Source: Pusillimonas sp. DMV24BSW_D
Lineage (GTDB): Bacteria; Pseudomonadota; Gammaproteobacteria; Burkholderiales; Burkholderiaceae_B
Assembly (NCBI RefSeq): GCF_011388195.1
Contig: NZ_CP049990.1
Location: 3,038,001 to 3,102,000 of the forward strand
Reading direction: 5' to 3'
DNA length: 64,000 bases
Made by a program: the position numbers and the translations under genes. Shown in pieces: positions 7,806-17,842 of this stretch; the stretch's first letter is position 1; every line of letters starts with the position of its first letter. The notes beneath the pieces are model-generated. The model searched no databases. It was not told where the DNA came from and was given only the letters and a program-made list of their open reading frames with translations.

Positions 7806-10800
7806 TTAATCGCGCGAAAAAGCACGCCAGACCAATGCCAGGCCGCTTACCGTTCCTGCACTTAACTGTGCCGAAAGGCCCCGCGCCAATTGGTAACTTA
7901 CCCGGCCTACGGTTCCCGTATCCGATAACGCCTGTTCCAGACTTAACGTAAAGCCGCTGGACAAATGCTTGGCCGCCACAACGAACTGCCGCTCAATATC
8001 ACTGGCGCCGCTATCGAGACCACGCACCACGGTTTCCGCCGGCAGAATACTCCCTACGCTACCCAATTCACCCGAACGCATGCTGACTTCATCCAGGCCG
8101 AATTTCTTGTAGAACGGCTCGCCGTCGCCAAGAAACGACGTCCCCACCGAGAACAGCAGCGCCGCATCACCACCCGAATCATCCGGACCGCGTCCGAGCA
8201 ACAACCAGGAAAGCTTCTGCACATCGGCAACGTCGGGATAAGAAATAAGATTAATTTGCGGCTTGCGCGCGGTACCGGAAACCCGAACCCCTGCCTCAAC
8301 AGCCACGCCCGTTCGTAAGGCCTCAATATTCAATACGGGACTGGCAATTGGACCCTGGAAAGTAATTGTTCCGCGTCTCAATTGCAGGCGCTGGCCATAC
8401 GCCTCGATTGCCCCCCCACGGGTACGCAAAACGCCATAAGCCATGGGGCGCCCCTGAGGCGCCATCACAATACGCAACTCTCCAACGAGACCCGAGTCAA
8501 CACCATAACCGGTTATATAAAAACGTGGGCCCAGGTCGATCAGAATATTCAACGTAATATCGAGTGGCGAGGATTCCTCCTGCTTTTGCCCGGGCCGAAT
8601 CACAACAACGTCACCATCCAGCGTGGGCACACTGCTTAACATGTCCAAATCAATCCAACCCGCATCCACGTTGAGTTCCCCGTTGATACTCAAGGCCGGC
8701 GACGGCATATCGATATCCAGCTTGCCCGTCACCATGGCAAACCGGTCGGAGCGCTGCAAAATGGGGTAGCGGTACAAATCAACCGCCACTTTACCAGCGG
8801 AATCCGACACGTCCCAATAGCCTGACAAGGTCAGTTTTCCACCTTGGGCATCGGGGTTTTCGCGTGTCCAGGTTTCGGTCCGCCATTCCTTTGGAACAGC
8901 GCGCCGCACAGCAGGGAATTCGAGCCGGTCGAGTACAAAGCGGTCGCCCTCGAAATGCCCGTCCAGTGTCCCTTCAACCAGACGCACGCCATCATCGATA
9001 CGAATAAATCGGATATTGGTACCCTGCACCTGGCCCTGCATCGCCCACTCGCCACCGGGGCGGCTGCGTGCCGTCAGATCAGCCTGCAAAGCACCACCAA
9101 TTTCTGTGGCATCGCCAACAAACAAGCTAAGCCAACCAATATTCTGCATCGCCGCCTGAACCCGCACGGTGGTGCCGTCGTCAGGGTTATAAACGAACCC
9201 ACCGTCGGGCGTCGTACGTAAGAGTGTTTCAACCTGAACCTGGGCCTGCCCCATGCTCTGGGTTTCAATATTCAGATCAACGTCGATACGACTTGCACCG
9301 TTTGAGGTGGGTGTTGCAGTTAAATCGGCCTCAAGCGTGCGCAAACCCAGCGGAAACGGCGGATCACCGGGAACAATCATGTCGCCGCCAAGGCGGCGAA
9401 CCTGCGCTTTACCCGACAAAGCACCCTCGAACCCCAAATCCCAACTCAGGCCGTAAGTCATATCCACCATGTCATTGCGGTCATCCACATCGACAATCAC
9501 CCGCCCCCGCTCTTGCCCGGGTGCATCTTCCGGCAGTTGCTCACCGACCAAATTCATGACCTCATCAATAAGGCGTCGGGATAGTGTTAAACGTTCAATT
9601 TCACCTTGTGTGCGCCACCGCCCAGGTGAAAAACGGGTTTGCCGGTGCTCAATGACCACACTGTTGCGCGACGGCAAAGCCACATCAATGGCGGTATCGC
9701 CCAGCGTTAAAAGATAATCGGGCGATTGCGCCTCAGGCGCCACGTTTAATGCCATCGGGCGCTGGGTTGCGATATTGATTCCGGCATGCTCAATACCCAG
9801 GCTTGCCAACCGGCCCGCCCAAACACCTTGGCCCGGATTCTGTTCGCTGGCTTTCCACCCCCCTTGCAGTTCAGTTTGCACTGTAATGGGCGCGTCGCCC
9901 AGCACGTCACCTCCTTGCGCCCCGGCATCATAACGGCCTTGCAACTTCAGTTGATGGTCCGCCATGTTGCCGTCCAGGCCGGCACTTAACGCCGCACTGC
10001 CTTCAAGATCGGGCCAGAAATCGGCCAGACGAGGGGCATCCAAATTAAATTCAAGTGCGCTCAGCTGAAAACCCAGCCCTCCTTTTGCGCTCACCTGATT
10101 CGCCCCCAAACGCAAAGCCAAATCCAGATTCTGAATTTCAACAAACTCCGGCGCCGGCACCCACGCCTGAGCACGATCGTTATTCACTGCACGAAAATCC
10201 AGGCGCCCGTCCAGCGGCTGCCCGTTCCAGGACGAACTGGGGTCAATCGCCAATTTAACTGCAGCCGTCTCAAGCATGGCTGCATTGCGCAGTTGTACGT
10301 CGAAATCCAACGTGGCCGTTAAACTGGCCTGCGGGAGCGCCTCCGGCAAAACCATACCCAGATTCAAACGCTGCAATGCCACTTGCCCAATCAAATGATT
10401 CGGATTGACCCCACCCTGATCATTACCCGCCCAGTTAACGTCCCCCTTAAGGGAAGACCCATCACCCAAAACCAGCGACCAATTTGCCGAATGCAAAGGA
10501 AACGCTTGTTGCGGATGCAATTGCGCCTCCGCTTGTAGCTGCAGGTCTTGACCTTCACCTTGCAGCGTTATTTTGGCGGCATGCATGGATCCCTCGGCTT
10601 GCGCGCGCAAATCAACAGCGCAGAACGTGCTGACCGCATCCAGCTCCGTAGCAGACTCAGAATTTGAGCCGGCGGCTGAATCAGTGTTGGCTGATTCAGC
10701 GTCGGTGGAAACCAGGGGTAAATCGGGTAGAAAACGCCGGGCACACAGCAAAGAGTCAGGCTCTTTACTTTTTGCATCGGTTTCAACCCAAACCCGGAAC

Positions 10801-11408
10801 GGCCAGGGGTCGGCAAGCGCCAATAAATGAAACTCCCCCTGCACACTGGCCTCGATATCCTGGCGCCCAAATTCCAACTTACGGAACACCAATTGCGCAT
10901 CTTCTTTCGAGACGGCCAATGACGCCTCAAGGTTGCGCACGTCGAGCAAAACCGGCTCGTCATTCAACGATACGTTCAGCTTACCCAGGAAAAAGCGGTC
11001 GAGCGCTACAGTAACCGGCAATGCGGGCATTGAGAACGGCGCTTCAGACGGCGGCTCGTCTGACTCCAGAATATTCAACGCCAGCTCACCCACCGACAGA
11101 TTGCTTGCATGTAAGCGACGGTGCCGAAGATCCGGCCAATCAACGCTAAGGGCCAAATCGTGAATCTCAACCTTGGCTGCGGGCGTGTTTAGCACCAGAT
11201 GACCGACCTCCAAACCGTCCCATAAGCTGCCATCCACACGCTCAACCTGCCCACCAACCAACCCCACGCCCAGCCCAAGCGCCCAACGGGTGCCCGGTTC
11301 CGATTTCACCACCCAAAACCCAAAACCCGCAACGACCATGAGCAACAGCACCAAAGCCGGGCCGAGCCAGATAAGGACACTACGCAAGAACCGTAGAATA
11401 AATCTCAA
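7806..11408 (-). CDS. tamB: Translocation and assembly module subunit TamB
   Basis: A giant AsmA-like bridge protein between inner and outer membranes that works with TamA, in outer membrane protein insertion and/or phospholipid transport. It is 1200 residues. An N-terminal membrane anchor (about residues 10-32) is followed by a long beta-rich periplasmic repeat region. The C-terminal DUF490/TamB domain includes AYGQRLQLRRGTITFQGPI, LSWLLLGRGPDDSGGDAALLF and a final VSYQLARGLSAQLSAGTVSG. It starts at TTG 11408 overlapping the tamA stop (TTGA), with no separate ribosome site, so it depends on coupling to tamA. Confidence 0.95.
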   Translation of the reverse strand: MRFILRFLRSVLIWLGPALVLLLMVVAGFGFWVVKSEPGTRWALGLGVGLVGGQVERVDGSLWDGLEVGHLVLNTPAAKVEIHDLALSVDWPDLRHRRLHASNLSVGELALNILESDEPPSEAPFSMPALPVTVALDRFFLGKLNVSLNDEPVLLDVRNLEASLAVSKEDAQLVFRKLEFGRQDIEASVQGEFHLLALADPWPFRVWVETDAKSKEPDSLLCARRFLPDLPLVSTDAESANTDSAAGSNSESATELDAVSTFCAVDLRAQAEGSMHAAKITLQGEGQDLQLQAEAQLHPQQAFPLHSANWSLVLGDGSSLKGDVNWAGNDQGGVNPNHLIGQVALQRLNLGMVLPEALPQASLTATLDFDVQLRNAAMLETAAVKLAIDPSSSWNGQPLDGRLDFRAVNNDRAQAWVPAPEFVEIQNLDLALRLGANQVSAKGGLGFQLSALEFNLDAPRLADFWPDLEGSAALSAGLDGNMADHQLKLQGRYDAGAQGGDVLGDAPITVQTELQGGWKASEQNPGQGVWAGRLASLGIEHAGINIATQRPMALNVAPEAQSPDYLLTLGDTAIDVALPSRNSVVIEHRQTRFSPGRWRTQGEIERLTLSRRLIDEVMNLVGEQLPEDAPGQERGRVIVDVDDRNDMVDMTYGLSWDLGFEGALSGKAQVRRLGGDMIVPGDPPFPLGLRTLEADLTATPTSNGASRIDVDLNIETQSMGQAQVQVETLLRTTPDGGFVYNPDDGTTVRVQAAMQNIGWLSLFVGDATEIGGALQADLTARSRPGGEWAMQGQVQGTNIRFIRIDDGVRLVEGTLDGHFEGDRFVLDRLEFPAVRRAVPKEWRTETWTRENPDAQGGKLTLSGYWDVSDSAGKVAVDLYRYPILQRSDRFAMVTGKLDIDMPSPALSINGELNVDAGWIDLDMLSSVPTLDGDVVVIRPGQKQEESSPLDITLNILIDLGPRFYITGYGVDSGLVGELRIVMAPQGRPMAYGVLRTRGGAIEAYGQRLQLRRGTITFQGPIASPVLNIEALRTGVAVEAGVRVSGTARKPQINLISYPDVADVQKLSWLLLGRGPDDSGGDAALLFSVGTSFLGDGEPFYKKFGLDEVSMRSGELGSVGSILPAETVVRGLDSGASDIERQFVVAAKHLSSGFTLSLEQALSDTGTVGRVSYQLARGLSAQLSAGTVSGLALVWRAFSRD

Positions 11409-13177
11409 AATGCAACACCCAGAGAAAAATGCAGCCTCAGACGGCGATCTTTCTGGCCGTAAGCCAGGTCTATCATGAACGGACCCGCAGGTGTGCGCAA
11501 GAGCGCGCCAATGCCGTAGCCGTAATGCATGTCCATATCACGAAACGACGTCGTGGCATCGCCCGCGTCGAAAAAGGCACTCATGCCGAACAGGTCGTTG
11601 AAATAATGCATATATTCAATGCTGGCCACCGCCAGTGCGGGCGCCCCGATAATGGCGTCGCCGCGTGGCAGACCAATACTGTTATAGCGATACCCGCGAA
11701 TGGTACGCGCGCCGCCGGTGCGAAACCCGAAATCTTCCGGCAGGCGATCGGTCTGCGACCAGACCTTACCCACCTCGGCGCGGAACGTCAGCACATCGCG
11801 CTTGCCGATCGGCCACCATTGTTGCGCCCGTAAACCCGTGCGATAAAAAGGCTCGTGTTTATCCAATGTGACACCGGCGCCCAAATCCAGTTCAACCAGA
11901 TTGCCCTCGCGAGGATCATATTTATCGTTTACGTCGCGTCGCAACCATTGCCAACCACCAACCAACGTGGGCACGTCATACCCCTCGGCGCCTTCAATTC
12001 GGGTGCGGTCATGCGCCACCAACATACTCCATTGGGTTTCGTACTCAACCCGACTGTCACCGGCGGCCTTGCGCGACTGATTGCGCCGCCACCCCAGGCC
12101 ATAGCGTGTGGTATCCAGGCCTTCAATATCGGAATGGCTTGCCAGCACGCCGAAACTGTCGCGATAACCGCTGGCAGAGGGGGGCAAGTGCACATCGAAG
12201 AAAAACCGTTGCCGGTTTTTATCCACCCCGACCCCGGTTTCAATCCACACAGGCAAGCCAAACACGACATTCTGGCGATACAGGGCCTCGGCACGCACGC
12301 CGTTATCGCTATCCACCCCCAGCGATGCACCGTAACGTCGGGCCGGCGCCTCGGTGACCCGCACAACAAGCGGCATTTCAACATCGCCGTTATCAAGCGT
12401 TTCGCGCGACTGTTCGCGACTGTCCATCACAACAAACGCACCGCGAAAAAATGCCGTGGTTTGCAACGCTTGTTGCCACTCATCCAGACGGTCTTGGTCG
12501 TACGGCTCGCCCCGCGTGTATTGCACGTAACGCTCAATTAATGATTCCGGCACACGCTTCAGGCCGATAAGCCGCAATTTACCCATTCGCACCCGCGGCC
12601 CGCTATCGACCTGCACCTTAAGATCGGCTTTGGCCTCAACCGCCTCGACCGTCGCTTGTGAATGCGCAATGCGCGCCAGCAGAAAATCTTTGCGGCTAAC
12701 CTCATCGAGCAACGCCGTTTTCGCCTGGCTCCATTGCTCGTTGATGAAAGGCATGCCTTCATCCAACGGCCAATCTTCTTTTAAGGTATTAACCCTTCCG
12801 GTAAATTCGGGTTCGGCAATTTTGCCGCGAAAACCAATATCTACGGAACGAACGTCGGTACGCGGCCCAGGCTCGATGGTGATATCCCACGTTTCACCCA
12901 AGGTATCCTGCCCCACCAACAAATCGACCTTGGACGAAAAATACCCCTGCGTTTCCAGGGCGGAAACAGTAGCATCACGCGCCCGACGTCTTAAACGCGT
13001 GACTTCGCCGCCGTCCTGGTCTTCGGCCAGACGCGTAATGGCATCAACTGCCCCGGTAATGGCCTGCAAGGCCTCGGGAGGCACACCGCCCGGGTCGATG
13101 ACAACGTCGGGCGGCTCCGCCGCCAAAACCGGTTGCAGTGATAACGCCAACACGAACGCAAGTGCACGCAATCGCAT
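11405..13177 (-). CDS. tamA: Outer membrane protein TamA (Omp85/BamA family)
   Basis: A 590-residue precursor with a Sec signal peptide ending near VLAAEPP (residue 20). Three POTRA-like domains (about 30-270) are followed by a 16-strand barrel. The Omp85 lid-loop motif appears as RTGGARTIRGYRYNSIG (about residue 480), and the protein ends in a barrel-type terminal strand LRLHFSLGVAF with C-terminal Phe. It partners TamB, encoded immediately downstream. The gene starts nine bases after the mrp stop, so mrp-tamA-tamB form one operon. Confidence 0.95.
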   Translation of the reverse strand: MRLRALAFVLALSLQPVLAAEPPDVVIDPGGVPPEALQAITGAVDAITRLAEDQDGGEVTRLRRRARDATVSALETQGYFSSKVDLLVGQDTLGETWDITIEPGPRTDVRSVDIGFRGKIAEPEFTGRVNTLKEDWPLDEGMPFINEQWSQAKTALLDEVSRKDFLLARIAHSQATVEAVEAKADLKVQVDSGPRVRMGKLRLIGLKRVPESLIERYVQYTRGEPYDQDRLDEWQQALQTTAFFRGAFVVMDSREQSRETLDNGDVEMPLVVRVTEAPARRYGASLGVDSDNGVRAEALYRQNVVFGLPVWIETGVGVDKNRQRFFFDVHLPPSASGYRDSFGVLASHSDIEGLDTTRYGLGWRRNQSRKAAGDSRVEYETQWSMLVAHDRTRIEGAEGYDVPTLVGGWQWLRRDVNDKYDPREGNLVELDLGAGVTLDKHEPFYRTGLRAQQWWPIGKRDVLTFRAEVGKVWSQTDRLPEDFGFRTGGARTIRGYRYNSIGLPRGDAIIGAPALAVASIEYMHYFNDLFGMSAFFDAGDATTSFRDMDMHYGYGIGALLRTPAGPFMIDLAYGQKDRRLRLHFSLGVAF

Positions 13178-13186
13178 TCAAATGCC

Positions 13187-14269
13187 TTATGGCTTCACAA
13201 CCACCGGCGGCATTTTGCCGGCCATATCACGCGGCAACTTTGCAACCTGAATGGCAACACCGTTTGCAATCGTTTGGTACATGGCAGCCGCCTCGCTTTG
13301 CGGATCGGCCTGCACTGTAGGATGCCCGGAATCGGTTTGTTCACGAATCGCCATGGCTAGCGGCAAGGTGCCAAGCCAAGGCAAATTGAATTCGGCCGCC
13401 ATATCGCGCCCGCCATGAACGCCGAAAATGGGTTCGGCATGACCGCAATTAGAGCAGACATGCATCGACATATTCTCGACCACGCCCAACACCGGCACTT
13501 CAACTTTACGGAACATATGCAGACCCTTGCGGGCATCGGCCAACGCCAGATCTTGCGGCGTGGTCACGATGACCGCGCCGGCAAGCGGCACTTTCTGGGA
13601 AAGCGTCAAGGCAATATCGCCGGTTCCCGGCGGCATGTCGATAATTAAGTAATCCAGATCGCCCCAATTGGTTTGGCGCAGCAACTGTTCCAACGCCTGA
13701 CTTACCATGGGCCCGCGCCAAATGGCCGCTGAATCGGGATCAATTAAAAAACCAATGGAGTTCGCTTCAATACCATGTCCAACCAGAGGCTCCATGGTTT
13801 TGTTGTCGCGACTTTCGGGTTTGCCCGACAAGCCCAGCATCATGGGCACACTTGGGCCGTAAATGTCGGCATCGAGCAAACCCACACGGGCACCCTGGCT
13901 TTTTAGCGCCAGCGCCAGGTTCACTGACGTAGTGCTTTTGCCTACCCCCCCTTTTCCGGAGGCCACGGCAATAATGTTGCGCACATTCGGCAGGGGCTTC
14001 AAACCGCGCTGAACCGCGTGGGTTTCCACACGCAACACGCACTCGAACTGCCCCAACGAAAGGCCATGAGCGCCAAGAGCGGTTTCAATTGGTTGCTTTA
14101 TTGCATTTAACCCATTGTGAATCGGGTAACCCAGCGCTAAAGTAAGACTAACCGAAGTGTCATTCACATGAATGACACTGTGCTTCATGTTTGCGGCCAA
14201 CTTTTTGTTTGTGTTAGGGTCGATTACATCAGACAAAATCGTGCGGATCTCATCGGGGGACATACTCAT
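13187..14269 (-). CDS. apbC: Iron-sulfur cluster carrier protein ApbC (Mrp/NBP35 family)
   Basis: A cytosolic P-loop ATPase that carries and transfers Fe-S clusters. The 360-residue protein has an N-terminal MIP18/DUF59-like domain (residues 1-95), the deviant Walker A GKGGVGKSTTSVNLA (about 109), LLDADIYGPSVPMMLG, and the cluster-binding CxxC in MHVCSNCGHAEPIFG. Two in-frame ATGs start the gene (14269 and 14263). It is divergent from a small membrane protein gene. It is the first gene of the tamA-tamB operon; the functional link is not obvious. Confidence 0.94.
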   Translation of the reverse strand: MSMSPDEIRTILSDVIDPNTNKKLAANMKHSVIHVNDTSVSLTLALGYPIHNGLNAIKQPIETALGAHGLSLGQFECVLRVETHAVQRGLKPLPNVRNIIAVASGKGGVGKSTTSVNLALALKSQGARVGLLDADIYGPSVPMMLGLSGKPESRDNKTMEPLVGHGIEANSIGFLIDPDSAAIWRGPMVSQALEQLLRQTNWGDLDYLIIDMPPGTGDIALTLSQKVPLAGAVIVTTPQDLALADARKGLHMFRKVEVPVLGVVENMSMHVCSNCGHAEPIFGVHGGRDMAAEFNLPWLGTLPLAMAIREQTDSGHPTVQADPQSEAAAMYQTIANGVAIQVAKLPRDMAGKMPPVVVKP

Positions 14270-14378
14270 ATATCTGCCTTGCTTGTCGTTTATTTACTTC
14301 CAAACCTGAAGGATAGCGGATTCAGTTCACTACCGGGGTTACGGAACTTTTAGCTGTAATGCTGTCATACTTGCTCAT

Positions 14379-14645
14379 ATGAATACATTTAATCAAATTC
14401 TTCGCGGCCTGTTGTTCTTCGTGCTTGCCATTTTCGGCATGGCCATGGCTTTCATATTCATGGTGTCCACCGCCATTGCCGTAGGCGTACTGTACATTGT
14501 TGCAAAGGTACGTGGTCGCCCCTTCGGCGTTCGCGCCTATTGGGAAGAGCGCCGCCGACCGCGCGCCGAAAGCCGCAACACAGGCGGCGCACCGCGCTAC
14601 AACAAGAAAGACGTTGTCGACGTCGAAATGCGCGAAATTCCTTAA
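14379..14645 (+). CDS. Small single-span membrane protein, unknown function
   Basis: An 88-residue protein with one or two closely spaced hydrophobic helices (about residues 8-44, rich in Phe, Met, Ala) followed by a positively charged, Arg-rich cytoplasmic tail. I do not recognise a named family. It is divergent from apbC and lies upstream of metG; an intrinsic terminator about 75-100 bases downstream probably ends its transcript. The reading frame, its composition and the lack of overlap support a real gene. Confidence 0.65.
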   Translation: MNTFNQILRGLLFFVLAIFGMAMAFIFMVSTAIAVGVLYIVAKVRGRPFGVRAYWEERRRPRAESRNTGGAPRYNKKDVVDVEMREIP

Positions 14646-14719
14646 CACAGCGGCTTTCCCCGAAAAAGCAGCGGGCGATTCATTACAATAGAGGGCAAGC
14701 GGGCGCTTGAAGCGCCCAC

Positions 14720-14747
14720 CAGCGATCCTTTTGGCTCGCTGTTTTTT
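14720..14747 (+). terminator. Intrinsic terminator in the metG leader
   Basis: The stem CAGCGA (14720-14725) pairs with TCGCTG (14736-14741) around a 10-base loop and is followed at once by six T. Just upstream a second hairpin, GGGCGC-TTGAA-GCGCCC, spans 14701-14717. The run of T ends 28 bases before the metG ATG. It may only close the upstream gene, or act as an attenuator for metG. Confidence 0.7.
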
Positions 14748-14775
14748 GTTACCAATATTAACGTTTTGCCCAAAC

Positions 14776-16848
14776 ATGCCGCGCACCCTTTTCGTTACCA
14801 CCGCCCTTCCTTACGCCAACGGTTCATTTCACATCGGCCATATCATGGAATATATCCAGGCCGATATCTGGGTTCGAACCATGCGCATGGCCGGCCACAC
14901 CGTGCATTTTGTGGGTGCCGACGACGCTCACGGCGCACCGATCATGCTCAAGGCCGAATCGGAAGGCATTTCGCCACAGGCCCTGGTAAACCGCTATGCC
15001 AGTGAGCGCCCTCAGTATCTGAACGGCTTTCACATTAAGTTCGACCACTGGCACTCCACCGACACCCCTGAAAACGTTGCACTTTCGCAAGGCATTTATA
15101 AAGCTTTGAAAGCCGAAGGCCTTATTAGCACGCGCACGGTAGAACAGTTCTACGACCCGGTGAAAGGCATGTTCCTGCCCGACCGGTATGTAAAAGGCGA
15201 GTGTCCCAAGTGCGGCGCAGCCGACCAATACGGCGACTCCTGTGAAGTATGCGGCGCAGTCTACACGCCGACCGAGCTGGTTAACCCCTACTCCACCATT
15301 ACCCGCGCCACGCCGGTCATGAGAAGTTCCGAACACTACTTCTTCAATCTGTCCGATGAGCGCTGCGTAAAGTTCCTGCAGGAATGGACAACCGGCTCCA
15401 ACGCACAGGGCCAGAAACACCTGCAAAGTGAAATTCTGGGCAAAACGCGCGAATGGCTGGGCAATGGCGAAGCCGATGCGCAAGCCAACCTGGCCGACTG
15501 GGACATTTCCCGCGACGCCCCCTATTTCGGTATTGAAATTCCCGATGCGCCCGGTAAATACTTTTATGTGTGGCTCGACGCCCCTATTGGCTACCTGGCG
15601 TCATTAAAAGCCTACTGCGCAGAACAGGGCATTGACTTCAACGCTTTGCTCGACCCGAACGGCACCACCGAACAAGTGCACTTCATCGGCAAAGACATTG
15701 TGTACTTCCATGCTTTGTTCTGGCCCGCCATGCTGAAATTCGCGGGCCGCAAAACACCCGACCTTCTGCATGTACACGGCTTCATTACCGTTAGCGGCGA
15801 AAAAATGTCGAAAAGCCGGGGTACAGGTATCTCGCCCTTGCGGTACCTGGAAATCGGCATGAATGCCGAATGGCTGCGTTACTACATTGCCGCCAAATTG
15901 AACGCGCGCGTGGAAGACCTGGATTTCAACCCGGATGACTTCATCGCCCGGGTCAACAGTGATTTGGTCGGCAAGTATGTGAATATCGCCAGCCGGGCCG
16001 CCAACTTCATCAGTAAGCACTTTAACGGCGAACTGGCTTACACAGGCGATACGCAAGCGTTAAAAGATGAAATCAACAGCGTGACCGAAGCGGTTCAAAG
16101 CGATCTGGAAGCCCGTGAATATGGGCGTGCCATTCGCCAAGTCATGGCCTATGCCGACCGCATCAATCAGGCATTCGATACCGCCCAACCGTGGGTGATG
16201 GCCAAAGGCATTGCCGACGCGTCAGCCGAACAGAAAGCACAATTGCAAGATATTTGCTCGCGCGCACTGGCTGGGTTCAAGGCGCTTTCCGTGATGCTCA
16301 GCCCTATACTGCCCGAGCTTACCGCGCGCGTGGCACAAGAGCTTTTCAATAATGGGCAGCACTACCAATGGGCCGATGCCTCGGCACTGCCCACACGCAT
16401 CAACCCATTCAAACACCTTATGCAGCGGGTCGACCCGAAAATGCTAGATGCCCTGTTCGAGCCATCGGTTGAAGAAGCCCCGACCCCCGGCGGCGAAGCC
16501 ATTGCCGATACGATCGACATTAAAGACTTCGCCAAAGTGGATTTACGCATCGGCAAGATTGTTTCCTGCGATGCGGTAGAAGGGTCCGACAAGTTGTTGC
16601 GCTTAATGGTCGATTTGGGCGAAGGCCGCGAACGGCAGATCTTTTCCGGTATTAAATCCATGTACAAGCCGGAAGACCTGGCAGGAAAACTGACTGTCGT
16701 GGTGGCCAACTTGGCACCGCGCAAAATGCGGTTCGGCGTGTCGGAAGGCATGGTATTGGCGGCCAGCCACGCCAATGAAAAACAACACCCCGGCATTTAT
16801 ATTCTGGAGCCCTTCCCCGGTGCGCAGCCCGGCATGCGTATAAGCTAA
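14776..16848 (+). CDS. metG: Methionyl-tRNA synthetase
   Basis: Charges tRNA-Met. It is 690 residues, the long dimeric type. In order it has the HIGH motif in [10 protein letters not shown] (residues 17-26), the knuckle [18 protein letters not shown] that binds zinc, KMSKS in [11 protein letters not shown], the anticodon-binding helical domain, and a C-terminal tRNA-binding OB fold ([12 protein letters not shown]...). An upstream frame extension is ignored: ATG 14776 gives the canonical [16 protein letters not shown] start, though no Shine-Dalgarno sequence is visible. The stop abuts the next gene with no gap. Confidence 0.98.
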   Translation: MPRTLFVTTALPYANGSFHIGHIMEYIQADIWVRTMRMAGHTVHFVGADDAHGAPIMLKAESEGISPQALVNRYASERPQYLNGFHIKFDHWHSTDTPENVALSQGIYKALKAEGLISTRTVEQFYDPVKGMFLPDRYVKGECPKCGAADQYGDSCEVCGAVYTPTELVNPYSTITRATPVMRSSEHYFFNLSDERCVKFLQEWTTGSNAQGQKHLQSEILGKTREWLGNGEADAQANLADWDISRDAPYFGIEIPDAPGKYFYVWLDAPIGYLASLKAYCAEQGIDFNALLDPNGTTEQVHFIGKDIVYFHALFWPAMLKFAGRKTPDLLHVHGFITVSGEKMSKSRGTGISPLRYLEIGMNAEWLRYYIAAKLNARVEDLDFNPDDFIARVNSDLVGKYVNIASRAANFISKHFNGELAYTGDTQALKDEINSVTEAVQSDLEAREYGRAIRQVMAYADRINQAFDTAQPWVMAKGIADASAEQKAQLQDICSRALAGFKALSVMLSPILPELTARVAQELFNNGQHYQWADASALPTRINPFKHLMQRVDPKMLDALFEPSVEEAPTPGGEAIADTIDIKDFAKVDLRIGKIVSCDAVEGSDKLLRLMVDLGEGRERQIFSGIKSMYKPEDLAGKLTVVVANLAPRKMRFGVSEGMVLAASHANEKQHPGIYILEPFPGAQPGMRIS

Positions 16849-17814
16849 ATGGACAAATCAAGACAGGCGCGCTACGAGCGCACAATCGGCACCACGCGGT
16901 TTACCGAAGGGCGTTTCAGCACTTGGGTGAGCGTGGCGGTGAACCTGTTCTTGAGTATTGCCCAAGTTATTGTCGGCGTGCTGGCGAACTCGCAGGCCTT
17001 AATTGCCGACTCCATCCACTCGCTCTCAGACCTGCTGTCTGATTTTGTGGTGCTGGTTGCCAACAAGCACAGCCAGAAAGCACCCGACGCCGACCACCAT
17101 TACGGCCATTTGCGTTTTGAAACAGCCGCCTCGCTGGCGTTGGGCGTATTGCTGTTGGCGGTGGCTGCCGGCATGCTTTGGGCCGGCATTAACAAACTGC
17201 AAGACCCCAGCATCATTGCGCCGGTACATTATGCCGCCGTGGTTGCCGCGGCCATCACACTGGTTGCCAAAGAGGGCTTGTTCCGCTATTTGCTGCGCGT
17301 GGGCCAACGGGTGAAGTCGAGCATGCTGATTGCCAACGCCTGGCACGCGCGCTCCGACGCCGCCTCGTCACTGGTCGTGCTGTTGGGCGTGGGCGCCAGC
17401 GTGGCCGGCTTTCCGCTGGCCGACCCTATTGCGGCACTCATCGTGGCGTTAATGATTGGGCGCATGGGCTGGAAATTCTTCTATACCTCCTTCAGCGACC
17501 TGCTCGACAAAGCGGTCGACAAAGAAACCGAAATCCGCATTCGTAATCTATTGTTGTCGACGCCTGGGGTCGAAGGCCTGCACGATTTGAAAACGCGCAA
17601 AATGGGTGACATGATTTGGGTTGAGGTTGATATTGAAATGGACAGCCGCCTGACCATTGCCCAAGGGCACGACATTGCCGTTCGCGCACGTGAACGCGTA
17701 ATGGAGAATGAAGACGTGCTGGAAGTCATGACCCATTTCGACCCGGTCGACGTGAACGACCCCGAGCGTGTTCAAAAGAAAATGCAAGCACGCCGCGATG
17801 CACCCGAACATTAA
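16849..17814 (+). CDS. Cation diffusion facilitator family metal exporter
   Basis: A 321-residue CDF transporter that moves divalent metals (Zn, Fe, Co or Cd) out of the cytosol against protons. It has about six membrane helices and metal-site residues in DSIHSLSDLLSDF (TM2) and NAWHARSDAASS (TM5), then a cytoplasmic C-terminal dimer domain with the ferredoxin-like fold and HFDPVD. The histidine-aspartate pattern is FieF-like, but metal choice is not certain. Its ATG follows the metG TAA directly, so the two are cotranscribed. Confidence 0.92.
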   Translation: MDKSRQARYERTIGTTRFTEGRFSTWVSVAVNLFLSIAQVIVGVLANSQALIADSIHSLSDLLSDFVVLVANKHSQKAPDADHHYGHLRFETAASLALGVLLLAVAAGMLWAGINKLQDPSIIAPVHYAAVVAAAITLVAKEGLFRYLLRVGQRVKSSMLIANAWHARSDAASSLVVLLGVGASVAGFPLADPIAALIVALMIGRMGWKFFYTSFSDLLDKAVDKETEIRIRNLLLSTPGVEGLHDLKTRKMGDMIWVEVDIEMDSRLTIAQGHDIAVRARERVMENEDVLEVMTHFDPVDVNDPERVQKKMQARRDAPEH

Positions 17815-17842
17815 CCCTATCCCCTAACGCAAGGAGTCCGCC

